Counted from the first letter of the stretch, positions 1-9,248 are shown. The stretch: DNA of 64,000 nt from Gammaproteobacteria bacterium (GCA_016193395.1 JACPSH010000014.1:62001-126000), one strand, 5' to 3'. The notes: generated by a model from the letters alone, not told the origin. Program-made: numbers and translations.

Positions 1-196
1 TCTCGGACCGGCTGAAGTCACAGGCGCTCGGTTGACCTGCGTCGACCTCCGTCGGGCGCGGCGAGCGGGCCCACTGCGAATTGACGCTGATCACCGGCCG
101 GCGCACACTACTGCAAAAGGGCGACAAAAAAGAAATAGAAGAGCCCTAACCCCCTAACCGGCCGCGCAAACCTGGGGAGGAGTTGCAGACCGCGCC

Positions 197-1123
197 ATGG
201 CCAGTACCGCGCCATCCGACGTCGTCCATTTCGAAAAGCGCCTGCAGGAACGGCTCCAGGCAATCCTGGATGCCATGCCTGTGGCTATATCGTGGGCTCG
301 GCTGGACAACCAGCACATCGAGTTCGTGAACAGGAAATTCACGGCGATGTTCGGGTACGTCCTGGGGGATCACCCAACGGTGACGAACTGGATCGAGTCC
401 ACCTACGTCAATCCCGAGCACGTCAAACGCGCCGGGGACATGTGGTACAAGCACTTCGGGGGCGCTTCCACCGAACCTTTCGAGATCCCGCAGGTGGAAG
501 TGGACGTACTCTGCAAAGACCAAACGATCAAGACCACCCTGCTCGGCGGCGTCATCGTGCCGGAAGCCGGCTGGGCGCTGGCAACGTTTGTGGACATCAC
601 CGAACGCAAGGAAGCGGAGAACCGCGTCCAGAAACTGGCGCTCGAGGATCCGCTCACCGGTCTGCCGAACCGGCGCGCCTTCACCGATACGCTGAAGGGC
701 AGCATCGCCCGCGCCGCGCGCCAGAATTCGCGCACCGCGCTGCTGATTATCGACCTCGACGGCTTCAAGCCTCTGAATGACACGCTGGGCCACGACCGCG
801 GCGACATCGTATTGCAGACCGTTGCGCAGCGTCTCACCCAGGGGATCCGGGCCGGCGATCTGGTGGCGCGCATAGGCGGCGACGAATTCGCGGCTATCGT
901 CGACGGCATCGTCGACTCACGCGTGGCCGAAGACGTCGCCACGCGCCTCATCGCCGGGATCCGCAAACCGATCACGCTCAACGGCAATGAAGTCGAGCTG
1001 GATTCCAGCATCGGCATCAGTGTCTACCCGACCGATTCGTCGGACGAGCAGACGTTATACCGCAACGCCGACCTTGCGCTGTACCGCGCCAAGAACAGCG
1101 GGCGCGGCCGGTGGAGCCGATAG
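197..1123 (+). CDS. PAS-GGDEF diguanylate cyclase
   Basis: Predicted cytoplasmic c-di-GMP synthase of 308 aa. Residues about 15-137 form a PAS sensor domain ending in the usual DITERK linker. Residues about 145-305 form a GGDEF domain with the DPLTGLPNRR entry motif and an intact GGDEF signature at 227-231. An RxxD inhibitory site (RAGD, 218-221) lies five residues before it, so product inhibition is expected. There is no membrane segment and no EAL domain. A GGAGGAG ribosome-binding site sits about 13 nt before the ATG, a rather long spacing. An HD-GYP protein 4 kb away could be its degrading counterpart, but nothing in the sequence shows a functional link. Confidence 0.93.
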   Translation: MASTAPSDVVHFEKRLQERLQAILDAMPVAISWARLDNQHIEFVNRKFTAMFGYVLGDHPTVTNWIESTYVNPEHVKRAGDMWYKHFGGASTEPFEIPQVEVDVLCKDQTIKTTLLGGVIVPEAGWALATFVDITERKEAENRVQKLALEDPLTGLPNRRAFTDTLKGSIARAARQNSRTALLIIDLDGFKPLNDTLGHDRGDIVLQTVAQRLTQGIRAGDLVARIGGDEFAAIVDGIVDSRVAEDVATRLIAGIRKPITLNGNEVELDSSIGISVYPTDSSDEQTLYRNADLALYRAKNSGRGRWSR

Positions 1124-1211
1124 CCTAGAATCATTTGCCCGGCACATAGCCATACGCACCGCCCTCTAGCCGTTGCGCAGGATGTTGCTTGTTCACGGCG
1201 GCAGGATCTCG

Positions 1212-1235
1212 GGGTCGGAGCGTGCGCTCTGACCC
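1212..1235. repeat. REP-like palindrome after the GGDEF gene
   Basis: An 11-bp inverted repeat with a 2-nt loop: GGGTCGGAGCG, TG, CGCTCTGACCC, with one wobble position. It lies in the convergent gap between the diguanylate cyclase and aroC. No T-run follows in either direction, so it is not a standard terminator. Palindromes of the GGGTC...GACCC type occur as dispersed extragenic repeats in proteobacteria (general knowledge); copy number in this genome is unknown. Confidence 0.5.
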
Positions 1236-1248
1236 GTGTTTCCGGTTT

Positions 1249-2355
1249 TCATTCACCGCCCGGTTTTGCCGGGATGACCGGCGTCTGCGAGCGGATATCG
1301 CTGCACTGCGCGCGGTGACGCAGTGCATGATCCATCAGCACCAGCGCGAGCATGGCCTCGGCAATCGGCGTCGCGCGTATTCCCACACAGGGATCGTGGC
1401 GCCCGGTCGTCGCAACCTCCGCCGCCTCGCCGCGAATATCGATCGTCCGCGCCGGCAGTCGGATGCTTGAAGTCGGCTTGAGCGCAATGCTGACCACGAT
1501 GTCCTGGCCGGAGGAGATCCCGCCGAGCGTGCCGCCGTTGTTGTTGCCGAGGAAACCCTGCGGCGTCATCTCGTCCCGGTGTTCGGTGCCCTTTTGCTCC
1601 ACGACAGCGAAGCCGGCGCCGATCTCGACGCCTTTGACGGCATTGATCCCCATCATCGCTTTCGCGATATCCGCATCCAGCCGATCGAAGATCGGCTCGC
1701 CGAGGCCGACCGGGACCTTCTCTGCAACCACGTTGACGCGCGCGCCGATGGAGTTGCCTTCCTTGCGCAATCTGTCCATGAAGGTCTCGAGCTCGGCGAC
1801 GCGCGAGGGGTCCGGGCAGAAGAATGGATTTTCATCGACCACCGCCCAGCTCCGGTGCTCGAGGCGGATCGTCCCGAGTTGCGCGAGGTAGCCGCGGATC
1901 AAAGTGCCGTATTTCTCCCGCAGCCATTTCTTGGCGATCGCGCCGGCGGCGACGCGCATGGCGGTCTCCCGGGCCGAGGCGCGGCCGCCGCCGCGGTAGT
2001 CGCGGATCCCATATTTCTGCTGGTAGGTATAGTCGGCGTGACCGGGGCGGAAGAGTTCCTTGATTTCCGAATAATCCTTCGAACGGGAATCCTCATTATC
2101 AATAATGAGTCCGATGGGGGTACCCGTCGTTCTGCCTTCGAACAGGCCGGAGACGATGCGTACGCGATCAGATTCCTGCCGCTGCGTGACGTGCCGCGAC
2201 TTGCCGGGCTTGCGCCGGTCCAGGTTGGGCTGCAAGTCGGCTTCCGACAACGCCAAGCCGGGCGGGCAGCCGTCCACGATGCAAAGATAGCCTACGCCGT
2301 GGCTCTCGCCGCAGCTCGTGACCGTGAACAGCTTGCCAAAGGTGTTGCCCGACAT
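1249..2355 (-). CDS. aroC: chorismate synthase
   Basis: Converts 5-enolpyruvylshikimate-3-phosphate to chorismate using reduced FMN, the last shikimate-pathway step. The 368-aa product begins [20 protein letters not shown], carrying the family's first signature (GESHG), and has the second signature in [19 protein letters not shown] near residues 124-142. Length is slightly over the usual 355-365 because of a C-terminal tail reading [11 protein letters not shown], which looks encoded by a repeat at the 3' end. prmB, its normal upstream neighbour, is separated from it by two soxCD-like genes. Confidence 0.97.
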   Translation of the reverse strand: MSGNTFGKLFTVTSCGESHGVGYLCIVDGCPPGLALSEADLQPNLDRRKPGKSRHVTQRQESDRVRIVSGLFEGRTTGTPIGLIIDNEDSRSKDYSEIKELFRPGHADYTYQQKYGIRDYRGGGRASARETAMRVAAGAIAKKWLREKYGTLIRGYLAQLGTIRLEHRSWAVVDENPFFCPDPSRVAELETFMDRLRKEGNSIGARVNVVAEKVPVGLGEPIFDRLDADIAKAMMGINAVKGVEIGAGFAVVEQKGTEHRDEMTPQGFLGNNNGGTLGGISSGQDIVVSIALKPTSSIRLPARTIDIRGEAAEVATTGRHDPCVGIRATPIAEAMLALVLMDHALRHRAQCSDIRSQTPVIPAKPGGE

Positions 2356-2530
2356 GGCGCGGTATTCTACGGGAATCGTTGGGACGCGGCAGGCGTGCCG
2401 GCCGGATTCATTCCTGTTGTGGGGGCGGCCGGACTCTTCGTGCTCGCTGGCGCTGCGGGCGAAGAGCGGTGAATCGATGCCACCCGCCCGATAAGCGCCG
2501 GCTTATAAATCCAGCCGGACCCCCGGGCAC

Positions 2531-3067
2531 TCAGGGAAGTTCGCGGGCGTCGATGAAGCCGTCGCGGTTGGGCATCCGCACCTTGGGCAGGGAAACCGCA
2601 TTCATTTCATCCTTGAAGCCGATGATCCCGTTCAGGTAGAGCAGGTAGGCGGTGACGGCGTAAGTGTCATCGTCGCCGAGCGATCCCGGAGTCCGCATCG
2701 GCATGGATCGACGGATGAAATCGAACAGCGTGGGCGCGTAGGGCCAGAACGTCCCGATGGTCTTCTCCGGCCATTCGTCCGTGAGCTTGTGTTGGGCGCC
2801 GGCGAGCTGATCGCCGCTGTCGCCCAGGCCGTCCTCTCCGTGACAGGAAAGGCATTGCTGCGCGTAGATCCGCGTGCCGGCCTCCGCCGTGCCCGCACCC
2901 GGCGGCAGTCCCGCGCCATCGGCCATAACGTCCGTATCCCAGGCGGCGATGTACGCGGCGGGAGCGGGCCGGCCGAGGCCGGGCCCTTCCGGGATTTCCG
3001 CGCCGGGGACTTCAGTCCCAGCCAGCGTCCACAGGAGGGTGATCGCCCAGATCCTGATCGTCATCAT
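2531..3067 (-). CDS. SoxD-like c-type cytochrome
   Basis: A 178-aa periplasmic monohaem cytochrome c with an N-terminal signal peptide (MMTIRIWAITLLWTLAGTEV...). The single haem site is CLSCH, near residue 72. The segment TIGTFWPYAPTLFDFIRR and the end SLPKVRMPNRDGF match the SoxD N-terminal domain. Classical SoxD is longer and may carry a second haem domain, which is absent here. The start overlaps the end of the soxC-like gene by 56 nt, so the two are almost certainly co-translated. Role inferred: electron acceptor of the SoxC-like molybdenum enzyme. A SorB-type partner of a sulfite dehydrogenase is the alternative. Confidence 0.85.
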   Translation of the reverse strand: MMTIRIWAITLLWTLAGTEVPGAEIPEGPGLGRPAPAAYIAAWDTDVMADGAGLPPGAGTAEAGTRIYAQQCLSCHGEDGLGDSGDQLAGAQHKLTDEWPEKTIGTFWPYAPTLFDFIRRSMPMRTPGSLGDDDTYAVTAYLLYLNGIIGFKDEMNAVSLPKVRMPNRDGFIDARELP

Positions 3068-4367
3068 CGTAAACGTGGCTCACGCTCCCCTGTTCGTCCA
3101 CCGCCCAGTTGACGATGGCGTTGTAGTGATAGAACCCATGCCGCCCGCGTTCGGCGAGCAAAACCTTGCGCTCGGGCTGCACGTAGCCGGTTTCGTCCAC
3201 GGCACGGCTCTTGAGCACGGCCGGCGCGCCGCTCCACCGCCAGGGGATTCGGAAACGGGTGAACGACTTCGGCAGCACCGGCTCCTGCAATTCCGCGGGC
3301 GCCCAGGTTTTGCCGCTATCGGCGGACACGTCGACCTGCCGGATGCGGCCGCGCCCGCTCCAGGCGAGGCCAGTAATTTGGTAGAGGCCCGGCCGCTGCC
3401 GGAGGACCATCCCGGAGGACGGAGACGTGATCAGCGACTTGGCCTCCATGACGAAAGAAAAGATGCGCGCCTTGCCGGAGGGCAGCAACTCCGTGTAACG
3501 CGCGGTCTCGTTGCGGGCCATGGCGGGGCGATCCGAGAGTTCCAGCCGGCGCAGCCATTTCACGTTCAGCACGCCTTCCCAGCCGGGCAGGATCAACCGC
3601 AGTGGGTAACCGTTCTCCGGGCGCAGCCGCTCCCCGTTCTGGTACAGCGCGAGCATGGCGTCCCCCATGGCTTTTTCGAGCGGGATGCTGACATGCATCG
3701 CGAAGGCGTCCGCGCCTTCGGCGATCAGCCAGCGCACGCCCTCGCCCGGTTGCGCCTCATGCAGCAGGGTGGCGAGAGGCACCCCGGTCCATTCGCTGCA
3801 CGAGGCCAGGCCGTGGAAATAGCCCGCCTCCGCTGTGGACGGAATGCGGTTCCAGCCGGCATTGCTGTTGCCGCCGCACTCGAGGAAACAGATCTGCGAA
3901 CGCAGCGGATAACGGAGCAGATCGGACATGAAGAATTCCAGCGGCCGCGCGACGAGACCATGAATCAACAGGCGATGCTGTTCCGGGTCAAGGGACGGGA
4001 CGCCGTTGTGATGGCGCTCGAAATGCAGCCCGTTCGGCGTGATCGTCCCCTCGAGCAAATGCAGCGGGGTCCAGGACGCGCCGTTGTTGCGCATGACGCG
4101 GTTCGGAGAGGCGAAGCGGACCACCTCGTCCTCATGAAGCGACGGAAACCCATACGGCCTGAATTCCGCGCCGGGTTCGCGCATCCATTTCGGCCGCGGA
4201 TCGATCGCGGTTTCCCCGGCAGCCGCGGCATCCGTCCCGGACAGCAGCATCGCCGACCCGATGGCCATGCCGCCCTGAAGAAACAGGCGCCGATCGAGCA
4301 GTCCGTTGCCGGCCGCAAATTCCGTTGGCGCGGAGAGCTGCTTGTCCCTGTTGTCGCCTCGCGCCAT
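3012..4367 (-). CDS. soxC: SoxC-like molybdopterin sulfane/sulfite dehydrogenase
   Basis: A 451-aa sulfite-oxidase-family molybdenum enzyme. In the Sox pathway SoxC with SoxD oxidises the sulfane sulfur bound to SoxY. The N-terminus has a Tat signal (RRLFLQGG near residues 26-33), expected for a folded cofactor protein. The motif TPNGLHFERHHNG is typical of SoxC, and LECGGNSNAG carries the cysteine that ligates molybdenum. The C-terminal half is the Mo-co dimerisation domain (VDVSADSGKTWAPAELQ). No other sox gene is in the window. The gene pair sits between prmB and aroC, which normally touch. A sulfite dehydrogenase (SorA) is less likely given the SoxC-type motifs. Confidence 0.88.
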   Translation of the reverse strand: MARGDNRDKQLSAPTEFAAGNGLLDRRLFLQGGMAIGSAMLLSGTDAAAAGETAIDPRPKWMREPGAEFRPYGFPSLHEDEVVRFASPNRVMRNNGASWTPLHLLEGTITPNGLHFERHHNGVPSLDPEQHRLLIHGLVARPLEFFMSDLLRYPLRSQICFLECGGNSNAGWNRIPSTAEAGYFHGLASCSEWTGVPLATLLHEAQPGEGVRWLIAEGADAFAMHVSIPLEKAMGDAMLALYQNGERLRPENGYPLRLILPGWEGVLNVKWLRRLELSDRPAMARNETARYTELLPSGKARIFSFVMEAKSLITSPSSGMVLRQRPGLYQITGLAWSGRGRIRQVDVSADSGKTWAPAELQEPVLPKSFTRFRIPWRWSGAPAVLKSRAVDETGYVQPERKVLLAERGRHGFYHYNAIVNWAVDEQGSVSHVYDDDDQDLGDHPPVDAGWD

Positions 4368-4376
4368 ACAGGCAGC

Positions 4377-5330
4377 TCAGGATGTCCCCTGCAATTCCGC
4401 CGGCTCGCGCGTCCCCGGCAGTTCATCCGGGCGCAGCAGGAACACGCCCTCGCCGCCCCGCTCGAAGTCGAGCCAGGTGAACGGCGTGTTGGGATAGTTT
4501 TCCGCCAACCGCCGCCAGCCCGTACCGACCTCCGCCACGAGCAGGCCGTCCGCAGTCAGGTGCGCCGGCGCCTCCCGCAGCAGGCGCCGCACCAGATCCA
4601 GCCCATCCCGGCCCCCCTCGAACCCCAGCCGCGGTTCGTATTGGTATTCCGGAGGGAACGTCGCGCACGCCGTCGTTGTGAGATAGGGCAGGTTTCCGAC
4701 GATCAGGTCGTAGCGCTCGCGGCTCAGTCCCGCAAACAGATCGGATTGCACGCACCGGACGCGCCCTTCCAGGTTGTGGCGCGCGACGTTTTCTCGAGCG
4801 ACATCGAGCGCGTCCGGACTGATATCAGCCGCATCCACGTTCGCGTCGGGGAAAGCCATCGCGCACGCGATCGCGATGCCGCCGCAGCCGGTGCCGATAT
4901 CGAGGATGCGTTTCACGCGTGCTTCGTCGAGCCAGGGCTCGAAGCGTTCCTCGATCAACTCCGCGATCGGCGATCGCGGAATCAATACGCGCTCATCTAC
5001 GTAGAAGGGAATCCCGGCGAACCACGCGCGGTTGATCAGGTACGCGACCGGTATCCGCTCCGCTATGCGCCGCTCGACCAGTCCGGCCAGCCACTCGCGC
5101 TTGTCCTCCGGCAGCGGCCGGTTCAGAGCGGCGGAGCCCCCGGTGAACGGCAGGTTCAGCGCGCCCAGCACGAGGTAAGCGGCCTCGTCCCCCGGATTGT
5201 CCGTGCCGTGACCATAGTAGAGATCGCCCTTGCGGAAACGGCGTTCAGCCCAGTCGATGAACTCGAGGGGCGTGTGTGGTTGTTTGTGGGGCATGAGAGG
5301 AAAGGGAGAACCTGATTCCTGATTACTCAT
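4377..5330 (-). CDS. prmB: ribosomal protein L3 glutamine methyltransferase
   Basis: Methylates a glutamine of ribosomal protein L3 using SAM. The 317-aa product has an N-terminal helical domain (to about residue 110) and a Rossmann methyltransferase domain with SAM motif ILDIGTGCGG. The substrate motif, normally NPPY, reads NLPY here: CTG encodes the second position, one transition from CCG. The following stretch (PPEYQYEPRLGFEGG) matches PrmB well. The start ATG overlaps the stop of the HD-GYP gene in ATGAGTAA, suggesting coupling; an in-frame ATG at 5294 is an alternative. HemK/PrmC is less likely, given the aroC neighbourhood. Confidence 0.93.
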   Translation of the reverse strand: MSNQESGSPFPLMPHKQPHTPLEFIDWAERRFRKGDLYYGHGTDNPGDEAAYLVLGALNLPFTGGSAALNRPLPEDKREWLAGLVERRIAERIPVAYLINRAWFAGIPFYVDERVLIPRSPIAELIEERFEPWLDEARVKRILDIGTGCGGIAIACAMAFPDANVDAADISPDALDVARENVARHNLEGRVRCVQSDLFAGLSRERYDLIVGNLPYLTTTACATFPPEYQYEPRLGFEGGRDGLDLVRRLLREAPAHLTADGLLVAEVGTGWRRLAENYPNTPFTWLDFERGGEGVFLLRPDELPGTREPAELQGTS

Positions 5331-6957
5331 TCGGCCTGTACCCCGGAATCTTGCTTAAATCCACTTCGTCGATTTGTTTCGGATTCAGGTATTGGCGGGC
5401 GTATTTCAGATACACCTTGTCGTGCATGAAGATGTCGAACAGATCCGGATCCACGTGCTGGTCTACTTTCATGCGCCCGAGTATGCGCAGCGACTGCGAC
5501 AGCGGCATGGCCTTCTTGTAGGGACGGTCGCTCGCGGTCAGGGCCTCGAACACGTCCGCGATCGCCACCATGCGGGCCGGGATCGACATCTGCTCGCGCG
5601 TCAGGCCGTTGGGGTAACCCGTGCCGTCCATCTTCTCGTGGTGGCCGCCTGCATATTCCGGTACGCGGCGCAGGTGCTTCGGGTAGGGCAGGGACTGCAG
5701 CATCTTGATCGTGACCGCGACGTGGTTGTTGATGATCTCGCGCTCGCGCATCGTCAGCGTGCCGCGCCCGATCTGCAGGTTCTGCACCTCTTCATCGCTG
5801 AGCAGGCTCACGTCCTCGCCCTTGGGGTCGCGCAGGGTCCGAGTCGAGATGTTTGCAATGCGATGCCGTTCCTCCTTCGTCATTTCCTCCCCACCGATGT
5901 TGCAGCGCCGGATGAAATCGCGGTCTTCCTCCAGTTGGCGCAGCCGCAGTTTCAACGCGGGATCATCCCGGGAATCCGGGTCGGCGCCGCCATGGGCGGC
6001 TCTCAATTTCTCCTTCAACAATTCGATCTCGGCGTCCCGCTTCAGGATCTCGAAGCGCGTATCCACCAGCTCGATCCGGTCGAAAATCGTTTCCAGCTTG
6101 GTACCCTTATCCACGACGTACTCCGGCGTCGTGATCTTGCCGCAGTCGTGCAGCCATGCCGCCACTTCCAGCTCGTATTTCTCCGCGTCCGTCATGCGGA
6201 ATTCCTTGAACGGCCCACAGTCCGCGCGGCAGGCGGCGTCCGCCAGCATGTTGGTCAGCACCGGTACGCGCCGGCAATGCCCCGCCGTGTAGGGGGACTT
6301 TTCGTCGATGGCGTCCGCGATGAGCTGGATGAGCGAATCGAACAGCTTTTTTTGGGCGTCGATCAGGCTGCGGTTGGTAATGGTCACGGCCGCCTGCGAG
6401 GCAAGCGACTCGACCACGTACCGATCCAGTTCGGAGAATGCAATGACCTGGACCGTGCCTGGATTGATCGCATTGATTAGCTGCAGGACACCGATGACTT
6501 CGTTCTCGTGATTGGTCAGCGGCACCGTGAGGAAGGACTTCGATCGGTATCCCGTCTTCTTGTCGAAATTGCGCGTGCCTGAAAAATCGAATTCGCGGCT
6601 GGCGTAGGCGTCTTCGATATTGATGGTCTGGCCGCTGACGGCGGCCCACGCCGCCACCATCGTGCGGTTCGGCTCGCCGTTCGCGCCGTAGAGGGCGATG
6701 GGATAGAAATCGATCGACTCGCCGCTGGTTCCACCCCGGTACAGTCCCAGCGATTCGGTGATCATGATTTCGAATTTGAGGCGGTTGTCCTCGGTGCGCG
6801 TGTACAGCGTACCGCCGTCCGCGTTGGTGATTTCGCGCGCCTTGCGGAGGATCATCTCCAGCAAGCGGCTGTGATCCTTCTCCGCCGACAATGCAATGCC
6901 GATGTCGGTCAGTTCCTTCAGCAGGCCGGAGAATTCAGTCGATCGGACAGCCATCAC
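5323..6957 (-). CDS. GAF / HD-GYP cyclic-di-GMP phosphodiesterase
   Basis: A 544-aa soluble signalling protein. Residues about 10-190 are a GAF sensor domain. An HD-GYP domain follows, with the HD pair in WLHDCGKI, then HHEKMDGTGYP (the GYP signature) and DVFEALTASDRPYK. Enzymes with these motifs hydrolyse c-di-GMP at a metal centre. About 120 charged residues are inserted between the HD pair and the HHE motif, longer than in minimal HD-GYP domains. The start is 74 nt after htpG, and its stop overlaps the prmB start by 8 nt. Confidence 0.94.
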   Translation of the reverse strand: MMAVRSTEFSGLLKELTDIGIALSAEKDHSRLLEMILRKAREITNADGGTLYTRTEDNRLKFEIMITESLGLYRGGTSGESIDFYPIALYGANGEPNRTMVAAWAAVSGQTINIEDAYASREFDFSGTRNFDKKTGYRSKSFLTVPLTNHENEVIGVLQLINAINPGTVQVIAFSELDRYVVESLASQAAVTITNRSLIDAQKKLFDSLIQLIADAIDEKSPYTAGHCRRVPVLTNMLADAACRADCGPFKEFRMTDAEKYELEVAAWLHDCGKITTPEYVVDKGTKLETIFDRIELVDTRFEILKRDAEIELLKEKLRAAHGGADPDSRDDPALKLRLRQLEEDRDFIRRCNIGGEEMTKEERHRIANISTRTLRDPKGEDVSLLSDEEVQNLQIGRGTLTMREREIINNHVAVTIKMLQSLPYPKHLRRVPEYAGGHHEKMDGTGYPNGLTREQMSIPARMVAIADVFEALTASDRPYKKAMPLSQSLRILGRMKVDQHVDPDLFDIFMHDKVYLKYARQYLNPKQIDEVDLSKIPGYRPNE

Positions 6958-7031
6958 AGTGCCGGCGAAGCGCGCGCCGCCCCTCGGGCAATTCTACCAG
7001 TTTGGCGTGGTGCCCGGATTGGCGGCGGCAC

Positions 7032-8933
7032 TCAGCCCTTGCCGCCCGCCCGCGAGCCGTCCAGCAACAGACTGTTCAGCCGGCGCACGAATCCCGCCGG
7101 GTCTTCCAGTTGCCCGCCCTCGCTGAGCACGGCCTGGTCGAGCAGCAGCCTGGCCCAGTCCTGGAAGCGCGCGGCATCCTGCTCCGCTCCCAGTCGCGCG
7201 ATCAACGGATGGCCTGGATTGATTTCCAGGATCGGCCGCTGCTCCGGCAGCGTCTGCCCGGCCGCGCGCAGGATCTTCTGCATCTGCCGGCTCAACTCGT
7301 TTTCGTCCGCCACCAGGCAGGCGGGCGAATCGGTCAGCCGCGAGCTGGCGCGCACTTCCCGAACGCGATCGCCCAGGGCATCCTTGATCCGCGCGGCCAA
7401 CTCCGGATGCGCGTCCTGTTCAGCCCCGGCGCCCTCCTCCACCCCGGCAATCCCGTCGAGGTCCAATTCGCCCCTGGCGACGGACTGCAGGGGCTTGCCT
7501 TCGAACTCGGTCAGATGCGCGGTGAGCCATTCATCGACAGGATCGGTCAGCAGCAGCACTTCGATGCCACGCTTGCGGAAGATCTCCAGGTGCGGCGAAG
7601 CCCTCGCTGTCGCGAGGTTTTCGGCGGTGATGTAGTAGATCGTCTTCTGTCCGTCGCGCAAGCGCCCCAGGCAATCCGCAAGCGAGACGGTCTCGCCAGA
7701 GTCATCCGCATGCGTGGACGAGAAGCGGAACAGCTTCGCCAGCTCCTTCCTGCGATCCGGGGCGTCGATGACGCCTTCCTTGAGCACGCGCCCGAACACC
7801 GACCAGAATTTCGCGTACTTCTCCGGTTCGCCCGTGGCAAGCGCCTGCAGGAGATCGAGCACCTTCTTCGTGCAACCGGACCGGATGGCCTCGATGTTTC
7901 TGTTCTGCTGGAGGATCTCTCGGGAAATGTTGAGCGGCAGATCGTCCGAATCGACCACCCCGCGGACGAATCGCAGGAAAGGCGGCAGCAACTGATCGGC
8001 GTCGTCCATGATGAAGACGCGCCGCACGTACAGCTTGATTCCGTGGCGATGCTCGCGATCCCAGAGATCGAACGGTGCATGCGCGGGGATGAAAAGCACC
8101 GACGTGTATTCGAGCTTGCCCTCGACCTTGCTGTGGGTGTACGCCAGCGGCGCTTCGAAATCATGCGCGACGTGCCGGTAGAACTCGTGGTATTCCTCTT
8201 CCGTGATGTCCTTGCGCAGGCGGCTCCACAGGGCGGTGGCGCTGTTCACGGTTTCGTCGCCCTTCTCATCCTTGTCCTCGCGGGGCATGCGGATCGGCAG
8301 GGAAATGTGGTCGGAGTACTTCCGCAGTATGTCCCGCAGCCGCGCTCCGTCCAGGAACTCCTCGTTGCCTTCGCGCAGGGTCAGCACGACCCGCGTGCCG
8401 CGCCTCGGCCGATCGACCGTCTCGATCGTGTAGTCGGACTCGCCCGTGGAAATCCAACGCACGCCCTCCGTGCGCGGCAATCCCGCCCGCCGGGTGGTCA
8501 CCTCCACGCGCGAGGCGACGATGAATGAAGAGTAAAACCCCACGCCGAACTGGCCGATGAGCTGGCTGTCGCGCGCCTGGTCTCCGGTCAGCGCGGCGAA
8601 GAACTCGCGCGTGCCGGACTTGGCGATGGTGCCGAGGTTGTCGACGACTTCCTGCCGCGACATGCCGATGCCGTTGTCGATGACGCTGATCGTCTTCTGG
8701 TTGGGGTCAAACTCCACGCGAATGCCCAATTCCGGATCGTCTTCGAGCAGAGCGGCGTTGCGCAGGGATTCGAAGCGCAGCCTGTCCGCCGCATCCGAAG
8801 CGTTCGAAACGAGCTCGCGCAGGAATATCTCCCGGTTGCCGTACAGGGAGTGGACCATCAACCGCAGCAGTTGCTGGACTTCGGCCTGGAATCCGAGGGT
8901 TTGGGTCTGGAGGCTCTCGTTCATTGCCGTCAT
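7032..8933 (-). CDS. htpG: Hsp90-family chaperone HtpG
   Basis: A 633-aa ATP-dependent chaperone. The N-terminal GHKL ATPase domain shows ELVSNASDAADRLRFESL and DNGIGM, followed by FGVGFYSSFIVA as the lid/glycine box. The middle domain is present (SREILQQN) and the C-terminal dimerisation domain is complete. Length is normal for bacterial HtpG (about 620-640). A four-hairpin repeat ends 37 nt upstream of the start codon, so the promoter must lie inside or next to that element. The HD-GYP gene follows on the same strand. Confidence 0.98.
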   Translation of the reverse strand: MTAMNESLQTQTLGFQAEVQQLLRLMVHSLYGNREIFLRELVSNASDAADRLRFESLRNAALLEDDPELGIRVEFDPNQKTISVIDNGIGMSRQEVVDNLGTIAKSGTREFFAALTGDQARDSQLIGQFGVGFYSSFIVASRVEVTTRRAGLPRTEGVRWISTGESDYTIETVDRPRRGTRVVLTLREGNEEFLDGARLRDILRKYSDHISLPIRMPREDKDEKGDETVNSATALWSRLRKDITEEEYHEFYRHVAHDFEAPLAYTHSKVEGKLEYTSVLFIPAHAPFDLWDREHRHGIKLYVRRVFIMDDADQLLPPFLRFVRGVVDSDDLPLNISREILQQNRNIEAIRSGCTKKVLDLLQALATGEPEKYAKFWSVFGRVLKEGVIDAPDRRKELAKLFRFSSTHADDSGETVSLADCLGRLRDGQKTIYYITAENLATARASPHLEIFRKRGIEVLLLTDPVDEWLTAHLTEFEGKPLQSVARGELDLDGIAGVEEGAGAEQDAHPELAARIKDALGDRVREVRASSRLTDSPACLVADENELSRQMQKILRAAGQTLPEQRPILEINPGHPLIARLGAEQDAARFQDWARLLLDQAVLSEGGQLEDPAGFVRRLNSLLLDGSRAGGKG

Positions 8934-8970
8934 GGAACCATGGTGCCCGTTCCGCCGGGCGTAGAATATT

Positions 8971-9129
8971 TAGGGAACCTCTGAACAAGTTCAGAGGTTC
9001 CTGCCGCACAAGGAGGGGCGGCCATTTTCCGATCGCGTAAGCGATTGGAAAATGAAGGAAAGCGAAAATCACACTTTTCGCTTTCCGTGCTCTGACAAGT
9101 CCCGGACGGACTTGTTCAGAGCTTCCTTA
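8971..9129. repeat. four-hairpin MITE-like element, copy B
   Basis: A 159-bp element bounded by 20-bp terminal inverted repeats (8971-8990 TAGGGAACCTCTGAACAAGT and 9110-9129, two mismatches). Four consecutive palindromes fill it: 8974-9001 (13-bp stem, 2-nt loop), 9023-9054 (14 bp with one G-T pair), 9057-9086 (12 bp, loop TCACAC) and 9090-9121 (13 bp with one bulge). The order, the loop TCACAC and the CGGAC-GGACTT segment are shared with the element at 34871, but the stem sequences differ. It occupies the divergent gap between htpG and the TPR lipoprotein gene. No transposase is encoded. Confidence 0.85.
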
Positions 9130-9248
9130 GCTTCGGACGCGCCGGATTTCAAGGCCAGTCCCGGCCCTGACCCGCCCGTGGAAGACCGCGATTCGGGCGC
9201 CACGCGGTCAATGCGGACGCCGCCGTATGGCGATCGTCCTGCGCATTT

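Noticed and set aside
2425-2472. A short hydrophobic plus-strand reading ([20 protein letters not shown])
   Set aside because: It resembles a sorting-signal tail, but the frame before it is antisense aroC without any exported domain. Chance is more likely.
2874-5315. An 813-codon open frame on the plus strand opposite soxC and prmB
   Set aside because: It is antisense to two genes with clear catalytic motifs. Its composition is Arg/Pro/Ala-rich with no domain, as expected of shadow frames in GC-rich DNA.
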